NCBI GenBank assembly: GCA_016713875.1
Contig: JADJOI010000003.1
Location: forward strand, 310,001-374,000
Length of the DNA stretch: 64,000 nucleotides
DNA from: Flavobacteriales bacterium
Lineage (GTDB): Bacteria > Bacteroidota > Bacteroidia > Flavobacteriales_F > PHOS-HE28
Direction of reading: 5' to 3'
Positions 1 through 7,457 of the stretch are shown piece by piece. The translations under genes and the position numbers were made by a program. The notes beneath the pieces are model-generated. The model did not search any database. It saw nothing but the letters and a program-made list of their open reading frames with translations, and was not told the DNA's origin. The stretch's first letter is position 1, and each line of letters opens with the position of its first letter.

Positions 1-28
1 GTCGCTTCGAAATGCGGGACAAGGTTCT

Positions 29-102
29 CGGGGTGTAGCGCAGCCCGGTAGCGCACTTGCATGGGGTGCAAGTGGTCGCTGGTTCGAATCCAGTCACCCC
101 GA
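29..102 (+). tRNA. tRNA-Pro (anticodon GGG)
   Basis: This is a complete cloverleaf of 74 nt. The acceptor strand CGGGGTG (29-35) pairs with CACCCCG (95-101), and the discriminator is A102. The anticodon stem CTTGC/GCAAG encloses the loop ATGGGGT, giving anticodon GGG, which reads proline CCC/CCT codons. The T arm has the usual GGTTCGAATCC. No CCA is encoded (CTG follows). It is the only full tRNA at the head of a tandem array whose units repeat parts of it. Confidence 0.95.
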
Positions 103-114
103 CTGGTCATGGGA

Positions 115-140
115 GGGCCGCCGATCCGGCGGCCCTCTTC
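115..140 (+). terminator. Rho-independent terminator after tRNA-Pro
   Basis: A 9-bp perfect stem (GGGCCGCCG at 115-123, CGGCGGCCC at 127-135) with loop ATC is followed by TCTTC. The same hairpin recurs after each array unit at about 471-496, 825-851 (one extra A in the stem), 1183-1208 and 1540-1565. The tRNA 3' half and its terminator were therefore duplicated together. Confidence 0.8.
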
Positions 141-151
141 ATTGGCGGTCC

Positions 152-405
152 ATGGGTGCCACATTCTACATGCTGTACTCTGCTCAATTGGATCGGTTCT
201 ACATCGGGCACACGACCGAAAGGATGGATGAGCGACTGCGCAAGCACCTTTCGGCGCACCGTGGTTGGACATCACGCGCCAGGACTGGCGGGTCGTTCAT
301 GAGGAGACCTATGCGGACAAGGCAACGGCCTACCAGAGGGAGCGGGAGGTGAAGGGATGGAAGAAACGGTCCCGGATCGAGGGGCTTATCGGCGCAGCCC
401 GGTAG
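152..405 (+). pseudogene. GIY-YIG nuclease, array copy 1 (frameshifted)
   Basis: This is the same reading frame as copies 3 and 4 but lacks one A near 281 (gccagg instead of gccaagg). Translation leaves frame after about residue 43 and stops at 352. The ancestral stop TAG is still present at 403-405, inside the D-loop of the following tRNA-like body. The N-terminal half with the GIY/YIG strands is intact. The C-terminal half with the helix carrying the likely catalytic glutamate is lost from the frame. Confidence 0.85.
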
Positions 406-458
406 CGCATCCCGCCCTGAGGGCGGGATGGTCGCTGGTTCGAATCCAGTCACCCCGA
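391..458 (+). pseudogene. tRNA-Pro-like body, unit 1
   Basis: The D arm, T arm (GGTTCGAATCC) and 3' acceptor CACCCCGA match the full tRNA-Pro exactly. The 19-nt anticodon arm is replaced by a 21-nt palindrome at 409-429 (9-bp stem, TGA loop). The 5' acceptor strand is replaced by the 3' coding end of the nuclease gene, which leaves only a GGGG able to pair with CCCC. The nuclease stop codon TAG lies in the D-loop. It is unlikely to be a decoding tRNA. Confidence 0.8.
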
Positions 459-507
459 CTGGTCATGGGAGGGCCGCCGATCCGGCGGCCCTCTTCATTG
501 GCGGTCC

Positions 508-761
508 ATGGGTGCCACATTCTACATGCTGTACTCTGCTCAATTGGATCGGTTCTACATCGGGCACACGACCGAAAGGATGGATGAGCGACTGCGCAAG
601 CACCTTTCGGCGCACCGTGGTTGGACATCACGCGCCAGGACTGGCGGGTCGTTCATGAGGAGACCTATGCGGACAAGGCAACGGCCTACCAGAGGGAGCG
701 GGAGGTGAAGGGATGGAAGAAACGGTCCCGGATCGAGGGGCTTATCGGCGCAGCCCGGTAG
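508..761 (+). pseudogene. GIY-YIG nuclease, array copy 2 (frameshifted)
   Basis: This copy has the same one-base deletion as copy 1 (near 637), so the two share the lesion by descent. Translation from 508 ends early at 708. The ancestral stop is at 759-761. It is otherwise essentially identical to copy 1. Confidence 0.85.
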
Positions 762-812
762 CGCATCCCGCTTTGGGCGGGATGGTCGCTGGTTCGAATC
801 CAGTCACCCCGA
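747..812 (+). pseudogene. tRNA-Pro-like body, unit 2
   Basis: The structure is as in unit 1, but the replacement palindrome is shorter: 7-bp arms ATCCCGC and GCGGGAT around TTTGG, 19 nt in all. A 5-bp stem with a 7-nt loop could form here, so this relic alone has a tRNA-sized anticodon arm. The loop triplet would be TTG. The 5' acceptor strand is still missing, so aminoacylation is doubtful. Confidence 0.75.
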
Positions 813-862
813 CTGGTCATGGGAGGAGCCGCCGATCCGGCGGCCCTCTTCATTGGCGGTCC

Positions 863-1117
863 ATGGGTGCCACATTCTACATGCTGTACTCTGCTCAATT
901 GGATCGGTTCTACATCGGGCACACGACCGAAAGGATGGATGAGCGACTGCGCAAGCACCTTTCGGCGCACCGTGGTTGGACATCACGCGCCAAGGACTGG
1001 CGGGTCGTTCATGAGGAGACCTATGCGGACAAGGCAACGGCCTACCAGAGGGAGCGGGAGGTGAAGGGATGGAAGAAACGGTCCCGGATCGAGGGGCTTA
1101 TCGGCGCAGCCCGGTAG
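863..1117 (+). CDS. Small GIY-YIG nuclease domain protein, array copy 3
   Basis: This is an intact 84-residue protein consisting of little more than one GIY-YIG domain. An N-terminal strand FYMLYS and a second strand FYIGHT (the GIY and YIG elements) are followed by a basic helix RLRKHL and a late helix with REREVKGWKK, whose glutamate is the likely metal ligand. Stand-alone proteins of this size are known across bacteria; their cellular role is mostly undefined. Translation starts at ATG 863, 12 bases beyond the terminator hairpin, and stops at TAG inside the D-loop of the next tRNA-like body. The gene therefore overlaps that tRNA sequence, coding IGAAR. No clear Shine-Dalgarno is visible. 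Expression could come by read-through from tRNA-Pro. Confidence 0.85.
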   Translation: MGATFYMLYSAQLDRFYIGHTTERMDERLRKHLSAHRGWTSRAKDWRVVHEETYADKATAYQREREVKGWKKRSRIEGLIGAAR

Positions 1118-1170
1118 CGCATCCCGCCCTGAGGGCGGGATGGTCGCTGGTCCGGATCCAGTCACCCCGA
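1103..1170 (+). pseudogene. tRNA-Pro-like body, unit 3
   Basis: The D arm and 3' acceptor are kept and the anticodon arm is replaced by the 21-nt palindrome. The T loop is changed from TTCGAAT to TCCGGAT. This alters the near-invariant positions 55 and 58, so tRNA folding and modification signals are decaying in this copy. Confidence 0.75.
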
Positions 1171-1219
1171 CTGGTCATGGGAGGGCCGCCGATCCGGCGG
1201 CCCTCTTCATTGGCGGTCC

Positions 1220-1474
1220 ATGGGTGCCACATTCTACATGCTGTACTCTGCTCAATTGGATCGGTTCTACATCGGGCACACGACCGAAAGGATGGATGAG
1301 CGACTGCGCAAGCACCTTTCGGCGCACCGTGGTTGGACATCACGCGCCAAGGACTGGCGGGTCGTTCATGAGGAGACCTATGCGGACAAGGCAACGGCCT
1401 ACCAGAGGGAGCGGGAGGTGAAGGGATGGAAGAAACGGTTCCGGATCGAGGGGCTTATCGGCGCAGCCCGGTAG
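1220..1474 (+). CDS. Small GIY-YIG nuclease domain protein, array copy 4
   Basis: This is a second intact 84-residue copy, differing from copy 3 by one visible substitution near the C terminus (KKRF instead of KKRS, from cggttc versus cggtcc). The GIY (FYMLYS), YIG (FYIGHT) and glutamate-helix (REREVKGW) elements are all present. As in the other copies, the stop codon is supplied by the D-loop of the tRNA-like body downstream. Two intact copies beside two frameshifted ones suggest gene-level redundancy or repeated decay. Confidence 0.85.
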   Translation: MGATFYMLYSAQLDRFYIGHTTERMDERLRKHLSAHRGWTSRAKDWRVVHEETYADKATAYQREREVKGWKKRFRIEGLIGAAR

Positions 1475-1527
1475 CGCATCCCGCCCTGAGGGCGGGATGG
1501 TCGCTGGTCCGGATCCAGTCACCCCGA
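1460..1527 (+). pseudogene. tRNA-Pro-like body, unit 4
   Basis: It has the same organisation and the same T-loop change (TCCGGAT) as unit 3. It is followed by a fifth copy of the terminator hairpin (1540-1565), after which the sequence leaves the repeat consensus. Confidence 0.75.
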
Positions 1528-1576
1528 CCGGTCATGGGAGGGCCGCCGATCCGGCGGCCCTCTTCCTGGGTGGCCG

Positions 1577-1700
1577 ATGAGCGCTACGTTCCACCTCCTT
1601 CTTTCTGCACGACGCGCGACAGGAACAGTCCTGCTTCAGGTGGTCGATCGGTCCGAACGATGAACGGCTGTGGCGGCATCCGGCGCTAGCGCGGCCGGAT
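1577..1700 (+). pseudogene. Degraded fifth GIY-YIG copy
   Basis: Directly after the fifth terminator hairpin, ATG 1577 begins MSATFHLLLSA, aligning with MGATFYMLYSA of the array copies. Further on, in another frame, DERLWRHPALAR aligns with DERLRKHLSAHR. The YIG part between them and the whole C-terminal half are gone. This is an older, diverged nuclease remnant rather than a recent array copy. The rest of the 1528-1790 gap holds nothing else recognisable. Confidence 0.6.
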
Positions 1701-1790
1701 GACACCGAACCGTTGGTCACGGGACGTTCAATGCAGCGTTGAATGGCGATATGCAGGCGGACCGCGGTACTTTCGCAACCCCGACCCATC

Positions 1791-3701
1791 ATGTCCGATC
1801 GCCACCATCTGGTCGTTCCCGGCCTGGCCCTTCTGCTGTCGCACTGCACACCACAAGCCGGGCAGCGCGGCGGGGGCGAAGAACAGGGGAACGATGCTCA
1901 GAGCCGCACTACCGCCATGGACAGCCACAGCGCTGCGCGCCCCCAGGAGGCCGTCATCACCCACCTGCAACTTGACATCGCAGTGGACATGCAGGCGCAC
2001 CGGATCACGGGCACGGCGAGCTATGCACTTGCGCCCGGCCACGGTGCTCGCGTGGTGATGGACACCGATGGCCTGCGGATCGATTCTGTCACCGATGGAG
2101 GCGGACGTTCGCTGCCCTACGAATTGGGTGAAGCAGGCCCGTTCGGCGCCGCGCTCGAGGTGGAGCTGGCGGACCAGGTGGATACCATCCGCATCGCCTA
2201 CACCACCGGCCCTGGGGCGCGAGCGCTACAGTGGCTCAGCCCCGGGCAGACCAAGGGCGGACGGCATCCCTACCTCTTCACCCAAGGACAAGCGATCCTC
2301 ACCCGCAGCTGGATCCCCATCCAGGACAGTCCGGGCATCCGCTTCACCTATGAGGCCGACGTGCGCGTTCCGCGCGAGCTGATGGCCGTGATGAGCGCGG
2401 CCAACCCCCAGCATCGTTCAGCGGACGGTACCTACCACTTCCGCATGGACCAGCCCATTCCGGCTTACCTCATGGCCCTTGCGGTGGGAGACATCGCCTT
2501 TAAGCCGATCGGCGCGCGCACCGGCATCTACGCAGAGCCGGAACTGGTGGAGAAGGCCGCCTGGGAGTTCGCCGACATGGAGGAGATGGTGGAGGCCGCC
2601 GAGGCCCTCTACGGTCCTTACCGCTGGGAGCGCTACGACGTGCTGGTGCTTCCTCCGAGCTTCCCCTTCGGCGGCATGGAGAACCCGCGGCTCACCTTCG
2701 CCACCCCCACGATCCTGTCCGGCGACCGGTCCCTCACCGCCCTCATCGCCCACGAACTGGCGCACAGCTGGAGCGGGAACCTGGTGACCAACGCCACATG
2801 GAACGACTTCTGGCTGAACGAAGGCTTCACGGTCTACTTCGAGAAGCGGATCTGCGAGCGGCTCTACGGCCCCGAGTACGCCGGTATGCTGGCCCTGCTG
2901 GGCTATCAGGACCTTCAGCATGCCGTGTCGCGCTTCACGGGCGAGGGCGCCGAACAGGACACCCGGTTGAAGCTCGATCTGGCCGGCCGTGATCCCGACG
3001 ACGGGGTCTCCGACATCGCCTATGAGAAAGGGTACGCCTTCCTGCGCCGGCTCGAGGAAGAGGTGGGCCGTGAGCGCTTCGATGCCTTCTTGCGCGCCTA
3101 TTTCGATCGCTTCGCCTTCAAGGCCATCACCACCGAGGAGTTTCTGGCCCACTTGGACGAACACTTGGTGCGACCTCTGAACGTGCAGGTCGACATCAAC
3201 GAGTGGGTCTACGGAACGGGCATGCCCAAGGACCTGGTGGTGCCGGTGAGCGACCGGTTCCTGAAGGTGGAGGTGGAGATCGAGCGGTGGCGGACCGGCA
3301 CCTTGGCCAAGGACCTGCGGACCACGGGCTGGAGCACCTTCGAGTGGATGCACTTCGTGCGGCACTTGCCGGACAGCCTGAGCGGCGACCGCATGGCCGA
3401 TCTGGATGCGGCCTTCGGTTTTACGCGCTCGGGCAATGCGGGAGTGGTGGCGGCCTGGCTGGAGCAATGTGTCCGCAACGACTATCCGCCAGCGTACGAA
3501 CGACTGGATGCCTTCCTCACCGAAGTGGGGCGCAGGAAGTTCGTGCAGCCCCTCTTTGAGGCCCTGCAGACCAGTGAGAAGGGCCGTGGGATGGCGCGGA
3601 ACATCTACCAGCGGGCGCGCCCCAACTACCATTCGGTGACGGTGCGCACGATCGATGAGCTGTTGGACTGGACGCCGATGAGCGATCCGGTGACCTTGTG
3701 A
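1791..3701 (+). CDS. M1 family aminopeptidase, leukotriene A4 hydrolase-like
   Basis: A 636-residue zinc metallopeptidase with the family order: N-terminal beta-saddle domain, GGMEN substrate motif (294-298), zinc site HELAHSW (H321, E322, H325) with the third ligand E344 in NEGFT, and a C-terminal helical domain of the LTA4H type. The predicted role is removal of N-terminal amino acids from peptides outside the cytoplasm. ATG 1791 was chosen over the earlier ATG 1743 because it gives a short signal peptide ending LLLSHC, a possible lipobox, and a TACTTTCG box resembling the -7 consensus lies about 17 bases upstream. The gene ends abutting the convergent esterase with no spacer. Confidence 0.9.
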   Translation: MSDRHHLVVPGLALLLSHCTPQAGQRGGGEEQGNDAQSRTTAMDSHSAARPQEAVITHLQLDIAVDMQAHRITGTASYALAPGHGARVVMDTDGLRIDSVTDGGGRSLPYELGEAGPFGAALEVELADQVDTIRIAYTTGPGARALQWLSPGQTKGGRHPYLFTQGQAILTRSWIPIQDSPGIRFTYEADVRVPRELMAVMSAANPQHRSADGTYHFRMDQPIPAYLMALAVGDIAFKPIGARTGIYAEPELVEKAAWEFADMEEMVEAAEALYGPYRWERYDVLVLPPSFPFGGMENPRLTFATPTILSGDRSLTALIAHELAHSWSGNLVTNATWNDFWLNEGFTVYFEKRICERLYGPEYAGMLALLGYQDLQHAVSRFTGEGAEQDTRLKLDLAGRDPDDGVSDIAYEKGYAFLRRLEEEVGRERFDAFLRAYFDRFAFKAITTEEFLAHLDEHLVRPLNVQVDINEWVYGTGMPKDLVVPVSDRFLKVEVEIERWRTGTLAKDLRTTGWSTFEWMHFVRHLPDSLSGDRMADLDAAFGFTRSGNAGVVAAWLEQCVRNDYPPAYERLDAFLTEVGRRKFVQPLFEALQTSEKGRGMARNIYQRARPNYHSVTVRTIDELLDWTPMSDPVTL

Positions 3702-4334
3702 TCAGCCGAAGCAACGGCGCAGCACCACCGGGTCCAGCGCATGGCCGCCGGGAAAGAGGTGGCGCTCCACGGCAATGCCTGCCAAGGCCAGGCGTTCCGC
3801 GTTCTGTTCCCACTGCGCCCGTGGCACCAGTGCGTCCTGCTCACCATGTACGAGGTCCACGCGGCAGCCGTGGAATGCCGCAGCCAGGTCGTGTGGCTGC
3901 ATTTCAGGCGGCAGGCTTCCCCCCCAGAGCACGGCCTGTGCCGGACGCGCTCGACCTCGGGCAAGCCAGCGGGCCACGGTGGCCACGCCTTGGGAATAGC
4001 CCAGGACATGCAGGGGGCGGTGTCCGGCGGTGGGCTGGAGAAGCTCGATGAGCGCATCGAGGTAACGCACATGGTCGTCGATCTCGTGCTCGCGGTCCTC
4101 GCGGGTCATCCATGTGGCGCCCACCCGCTGATGCGCGTCATCGAGGTAGAACCGGCTGAGCCCTTCCGGGGCCACCACGGCATCGGCCCCCGCCACAGGA
4201 GCGAAGGCGTTCAGGAAATAGCGAGCAAGCTGGCCATACCCGTGCACCACCACCCAGAGCCGGCGCGCGGTGGGCGGATCGCCGAGCTGATGGAAGCGGG
4301 CCGTGCGGCCCACGCGGATGAAGCGCTCCTCCAC
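3702..4334 (-). CDS. Alpha/beta hydrolase, carboxylesterase/phospholipase type
   Basis: A 210-residue cytosolic serine hydrolase. An early oxyanion-type motif VVVHGYGQ, the nucleophile elbow GYSQG, a late aspartate in EQDALVP and the histidine in GGHALDP give a complete catalytic triad in family order. The closest general type is the small carboxylesterase/phospholipase family (Abhydrolase_2); the substrate is unknown. The GTG start at 4334 lies 2 bases after the stop of the upstream E1 gene, so the two are probably co-transcribed and translationally coupled. The C terminus meets the M1 peptidase gene tail to tail. Confidence 0.85.
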   Translation of the reverse strand: MEERFIRVGRTARFHQLGDPPTARRLWVVVHGYGQLARYFLNAFAPVAGADAVVAPEGLSRFYLDDAHQRVGATWMTREDREHEIDDHVRYLDALIELLQPTAGHRPLHVLGYSQGVATVARWLARGRARPAQAVLWGGSLPPEMQPHDLAAAFHGCRVDLVHGEQDALVPRAQWEQNAERLALAGIAVERHLFPGGHALDPVVLRRCFG

Positions 4335-4336
4335 GG

Positions 4337-6443
4337 CTAGAAGCTGAGCAGGGCCTCCAGCGCCCCGGCCACCTTGTCCGCACTGGGGATCATGGCCGCC
4401 TCCAAGGTGCTGTTGAGCGGGATGGCGGGCATGTCCACGGCACCCAAGGTGCGCACCGGAGCGTCGAGGTGTTCGAAGCAGCGGTCGCTGATGCGTGCGG
4501 CGAGGGCCTGGGCGAAGCTGTTGGTGAGCTGTTCCTCGGTGACGACCAGGCAGCGGCCGTGCGCGCGCACCTGCTCCATCACGGTGTCCTCGTCCAGCGG
4601 CACCAGGGTGCGGGAGATCGATGAGGGTGATGCGGCCGGGGAAGGCCTTGGCAGCGGCCTGGGCCCAGTACACGCCCATGCCGTAGGTGACCACCACTGC
4701 GGCCTGGCCGCGGGCCGCGGCGTCCGCATCGGCCTGCAGCACCATCCTTGCCTTGCCGAACGGGATGATGTAATCCGGCGAAGGCTCCACGCTCTTGGCG
4801 TCCTCGGTGCCCTTGATCTTGCTCCAGTAGAGGCCCTTGTGCTCGAGCATCACCACGGGATTGGGGTCGTGGTAGGCGGCCTTCATCAGGCCCTTGAGGT
4901 CGGCGCCGGTGCTGGGGTAGGCGATCTTGATGCCCTTGATGGTGCAGAGCACGCTCTCCACACTGCTGCTGTGGTAGGGTCCGCCGCTGCCATACGCCCC
5001 GATGGGCACGCGGATGATGCAGGAGACCGGCCACTTGCCCACGGTGAGGTAGGCGCTGCGGGCCACTTCGGTGAAGAGCTGGTTGAGGCCCGGCCAGATG
5101 TAGTCGGCGAACTGCACCTCCACGATCGGCTTGAGGCCCGCGGCGCTCATGCCCACGGTGCTGCCGATGATGAAGGCCTCCTGGATGGGCGTGTTGAACA
5201 CGCGGTGGTCGCCGAAGTCGCGGGCCAGTGTGGCCGCCTCGCGGAACACGCCGCCGAGCCGGGCACCCACATCCTGGCCATAGAGCAGGCAGCGCGGATC
5301 CTCCTGCATCAGCTCCCGGATGGCGAAGAGCGCACAGTCCACCATCACGGTGGGCTGGCGGTCCTTCGGCGCCCGTTCGCCGCGCTCCTCTGTTACCGGT
5401 GTTGGCGCGAAGGCATGGGTCAGCAGGTCTTCGGGAGCGGGGTCGGCCGCGGCACAGGCGCGGTCGAAATCGGCCTTCACCCGGGCGATGGCCTTCTGCT
5501 CGATCTGCTTGAGCCCGTCGAGCTGCAGGCGCTGGTCGAGGCAGTGTTGCAACAGGCGGGGGTGCGGATCGCGCTTGCGGTGCTCGGCGAGGTTCTCCTC
5601 GCTCCGGTAGAACTCCATGCGCACGCCGCTCGTGTGGTGGTTCAGCAGCGGCACCTTGGCGTGCACCAGGAAGGGGCGACGCTCCTTGCGCACCGTGGCG
5701 ATCACCTCGTTCAGGGTGGCGTAGCAGGTGGGGAAGTCGCTGCCGTCGATGCTTCGGACCTCGAGACCCTTGAAACCCTTGGCGTACTCGGGGGCATCGG
5801 CCACGCGGATCTCGTCGGCGCTGGCGCTGATGTCCCACTCATTGTCCTGCACCAGGTAGATGATGGGCAGTTTCTTCAACACGGCCATCTGAAAGGCCTC
5901 GGCCACCTCGCCTTCGGTGATCGAGGCGTCGCCCAGGGAGCAGACCACGATGGGCGTTTCCATGTCCGCCGAGCCATTGAGGTCATGGGTCACACCGGCG
6001 CGCTCCTTGTACCACAGGCCGAGGGCGATGCCGGTGGTGGGGATGGCCTGCATGCCCGTGGCGCTGCTCTGGTGCGGGATCCTTGGCATGCCTTCGCGCC
6101 GCAGGCTCGGATGCCCGTAATAGGTGCGGCCGCCGCTGAAGGGGTCATCGCGCTTGGCCAGCAGTTGAAGCATCAGTTCGTACGGTTCCATGCCGATGCC
6201 GAGCAGGATGCTGTCGTCGCGGTAGTACGGGGCCATGTAGTCCTGCGGACGCAGCTGCATGCCCATCGCGATCTGGATGGCCTCGTGCCCGCGGCTGGTC
6301 GCATGCACGTACTTGCTGGTCAGCTTGAAATGCTCCTCATAGAGCTCCGTCATCGCTTTCGCGGTGCAGAGGAGATCCCAGGCGCGCAGCAGGAGGTCCG
6401 TGCCGATGGCGGACGGTGCGGAGCGGGTGGTGGCGGTGGTCAT
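4337..6443 (-). CDS. 2-oxo acid dehydrogenase E1, alpha-beta fusion (frameshifted)
   Basis: This is the thiamine-diphosphate decarboxylase component of a branched-chain 2-oxo acid dehydrogenase-type complex, with alpha and beta subunits in one chain of about 700 residues, as often seen in Bacteroidota. The alpha half carries the ThDP/Mg motif starting GDASITEGE and ending VQDNEWD. The beta half starts near VDCALFAIRELM and includes YGQDVG and GSGGPYHSSSVE. Near 4612-4614 the frame breaks: one surplus C converts the expected IDLRTLVPLDED into IDLPHPG. The true C terminus (RTLVPLDEDTV to ALEALLSF) continues in the next frame to TAG at 4337. ATG 6443 was chosen because a TACCTTGG box lies about 25 bases upstream. 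The complex would supply branched acyl-CoA primers. Confidence 0.85.
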
Positions 6444-6559
6444 CCGGATGGAGAGGGTCCGGCCAAGGTACGGCCCACCTGGTGGAGGTCGCCTGTGCGC
6501 CGTTCGCCGCCTGTGCGCACCGCCGGTGTGATCGGCGCCCCTGCACCGGGAGGCCGATC

Positions 6560-6567
6560 TACTTTTG
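6560..6567 (+). promoter_or_regulatory. Bacteroidota -7 box TACTTTTG
   Basis: An exact TAnnTTTG match 19 bases before ATG 6587 of the AIM24-family gene. No clear -33 TTG element is seen. Confidence 0.65.
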
Positions 6568-6586
6568 GCCCTCATTCAACACCCCC

Positions 6587-7387
6587 ATGGACCGCAGAGC
6601 CCACGAGATCGACCACCGCATCGTCGGTGACGACATGCAATGCGTGGAGATCATGCTTGACCCGCAGGAGACCGTGCTGGCCGAGGCCGGCGCGTTCATG
6701 ATGATGGACGAGGGCATCGAGATGAAGACCATCTTCGGTGACGGCAATGGACAGGAGCAGAGCTTCATGAGCAAGCTGTGGGGCGCCGGCAAGCGGGTGC
6801 TCACGGGCGAAAGCCTCTTCATGACCACCTATACCAACGTGAGCAACATGCGCCGCACGGTGTGGTTCGCCGCGGCCTATCCGGGCAAGATCATCCCGCT
6901 CGACCTGCGCGACCACGGGCAGCGTCTCGTCTGCCAGAAGGACTCCTTCCTTTGCGCGGCCAAGGGGGTCAGCATCGGCATTGAGTTCCAGAAGAAGCTC
7001 GGGACAGGTCTTTTTGGTGGCGAAGGCTTCATCATGCAGAAGCTTGAGGGCGATGGCCAGGTCTACGTGCATGCCGGCGGCACCACGGTGCAGAAGGAAC
7101 TTCAGGCCGGGGAAACGCTCCGCGTGGACACGGGTTGTTTGGTGGCCATGACGAGCAACGTGGACTACGACATCCAGTTCGTGGGTGGCATCAAGAACAC
7201 GCTCTTCGGTGGCGAAGGGCTTTTCTTCGTCACGCTCCGCGGCCCCGGTCATGTGTGGCTGCAGTCACTGCCGTTCAGCCGCCTGGCCAACAACATCGTC
7301 GCTGCCGCACCGCGCGCCGGTGGCGGCCGCCGCGAGGAGGGGTCCATCCTGGGCGGGTTGGGCGGCCTGCTCGACGGGGACAACTGA
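6587..7387 (+). CDS. AIM24 / TIGR00266 family protein
   Basis: A 266-residue cytoplasmic-type protein built of beta strands, typical of the AIM24 (TIGR00266) family. Diagnostic stretches are AEAGAFMMMDEGIEM near the N terminus, FMSKLWGAGKRVLTGES, the central FGGEGFIMQKLEGDG and the repeated NTLFGGEGLFFVTLRGPG. The low-complexity glycine tail GGLGGLLDG resembles tails seen in the family. The biochemical function is unsettled; the yeast relative is mitochondrial. ATG 6587 follows a perfect -7 box. The gene is divergent from the E1 operon and convergent with the holin-like gene. Confidence 0.9.
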   Translation: MDRRAHEIDHRIVGDDMQCVEIMLDPQETVLAEAGAFMMMDEGIEMKTIFGDGNGQEQSFMSKLWGAGKRVLTGESLFMTTYTNVSNMRRTVWFAAAYPGKIIPLDLRDHGQRLVCQKDSFLCAAKGVSIGIEFQKKLGTGLFGGEGFIMQKLEGDGQVYVHAGGTTVQKELQAGETLRVDTGCLVAMTSNVDYDIQFVGGIKNTLFGGEGLFFVTLRGPGHVWLQSLPFSRLANNIVAAAPRAGGGRREEGSILGGLGGLLDGDN

Positions 7388-7410
7388 GCGCTTGAACGGA
7401 TGCGATCGGG

Positions 7411-7438
7411 AGGGCCGGTGCCGATGGTGCCGGCCCTT
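7411..7438. terminator. Possible bidirectional terminator
   Basis: The arms AGGGCCGG and CCGGCCCT pair around a partly paired middle, between the convergent AIM24 and holin-like genes. There is no long T tract, so strength is uncertain. Confidence 0.5.
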
Positions 7439-7457
7439 CGTTGTCGTGCCGGGGCGA

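Larger units (their letters stand above)
103..1527 (+). repeat. Four tandem tRNA/GIY-YIG units of about 356 bp
   Basis: Four head-to-tail units lie at 103-458 (356 bp), 459-812 (354), 813-1170 (358) and 1171-1527 (357). Each contains, in order, the tRNA terminator hairpin, an 84-codon GIY-YIG reading frame, and a tRNA-Pro-like body ending in CACCCCGA. The units are nearly identical. Their length differences are explained by a one-base indel in the nuclease frame (units 1 and 2 lack an A), a shorter palindrome in unit 2, and an extra A in the terminator stem of unit 3. Units 1 and 2 share one set of variants and units 3 and 4 another, so the array probably grew by duplication of pairs or by unequal recombination. 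A truncated fifth unit follows at 1528-1700. Confidence 0.93.

Noticed and set aside
57..302. Reading frames translating tRNA 3' halves (GSNPVTPT and VRIQSPR types)
   Set aside because: They are translations of tRNA sequence and terminator hairpins with no independent support.
747..812. Functional tRNA-Gln in array unit 2
   Set aside because: The loop could present TTG, but the 5' acceptor strand is replaced by nuclease coding sequence, leaving at most four acceptor pairs.
2418..3632. A 404-codon minus-strand frame inside the M1 peptidase
   Set aside because: It is a shadow of the well-supported plus-strand peptidase with GGMEN and HEXXH motifs.
4374..6701. A 775-codon plus-strand frame antisense to E1
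   Set aside because: It is a shadow frame of a high-GC gene. The minus strand has continuous E1 alpha and beta motifs.
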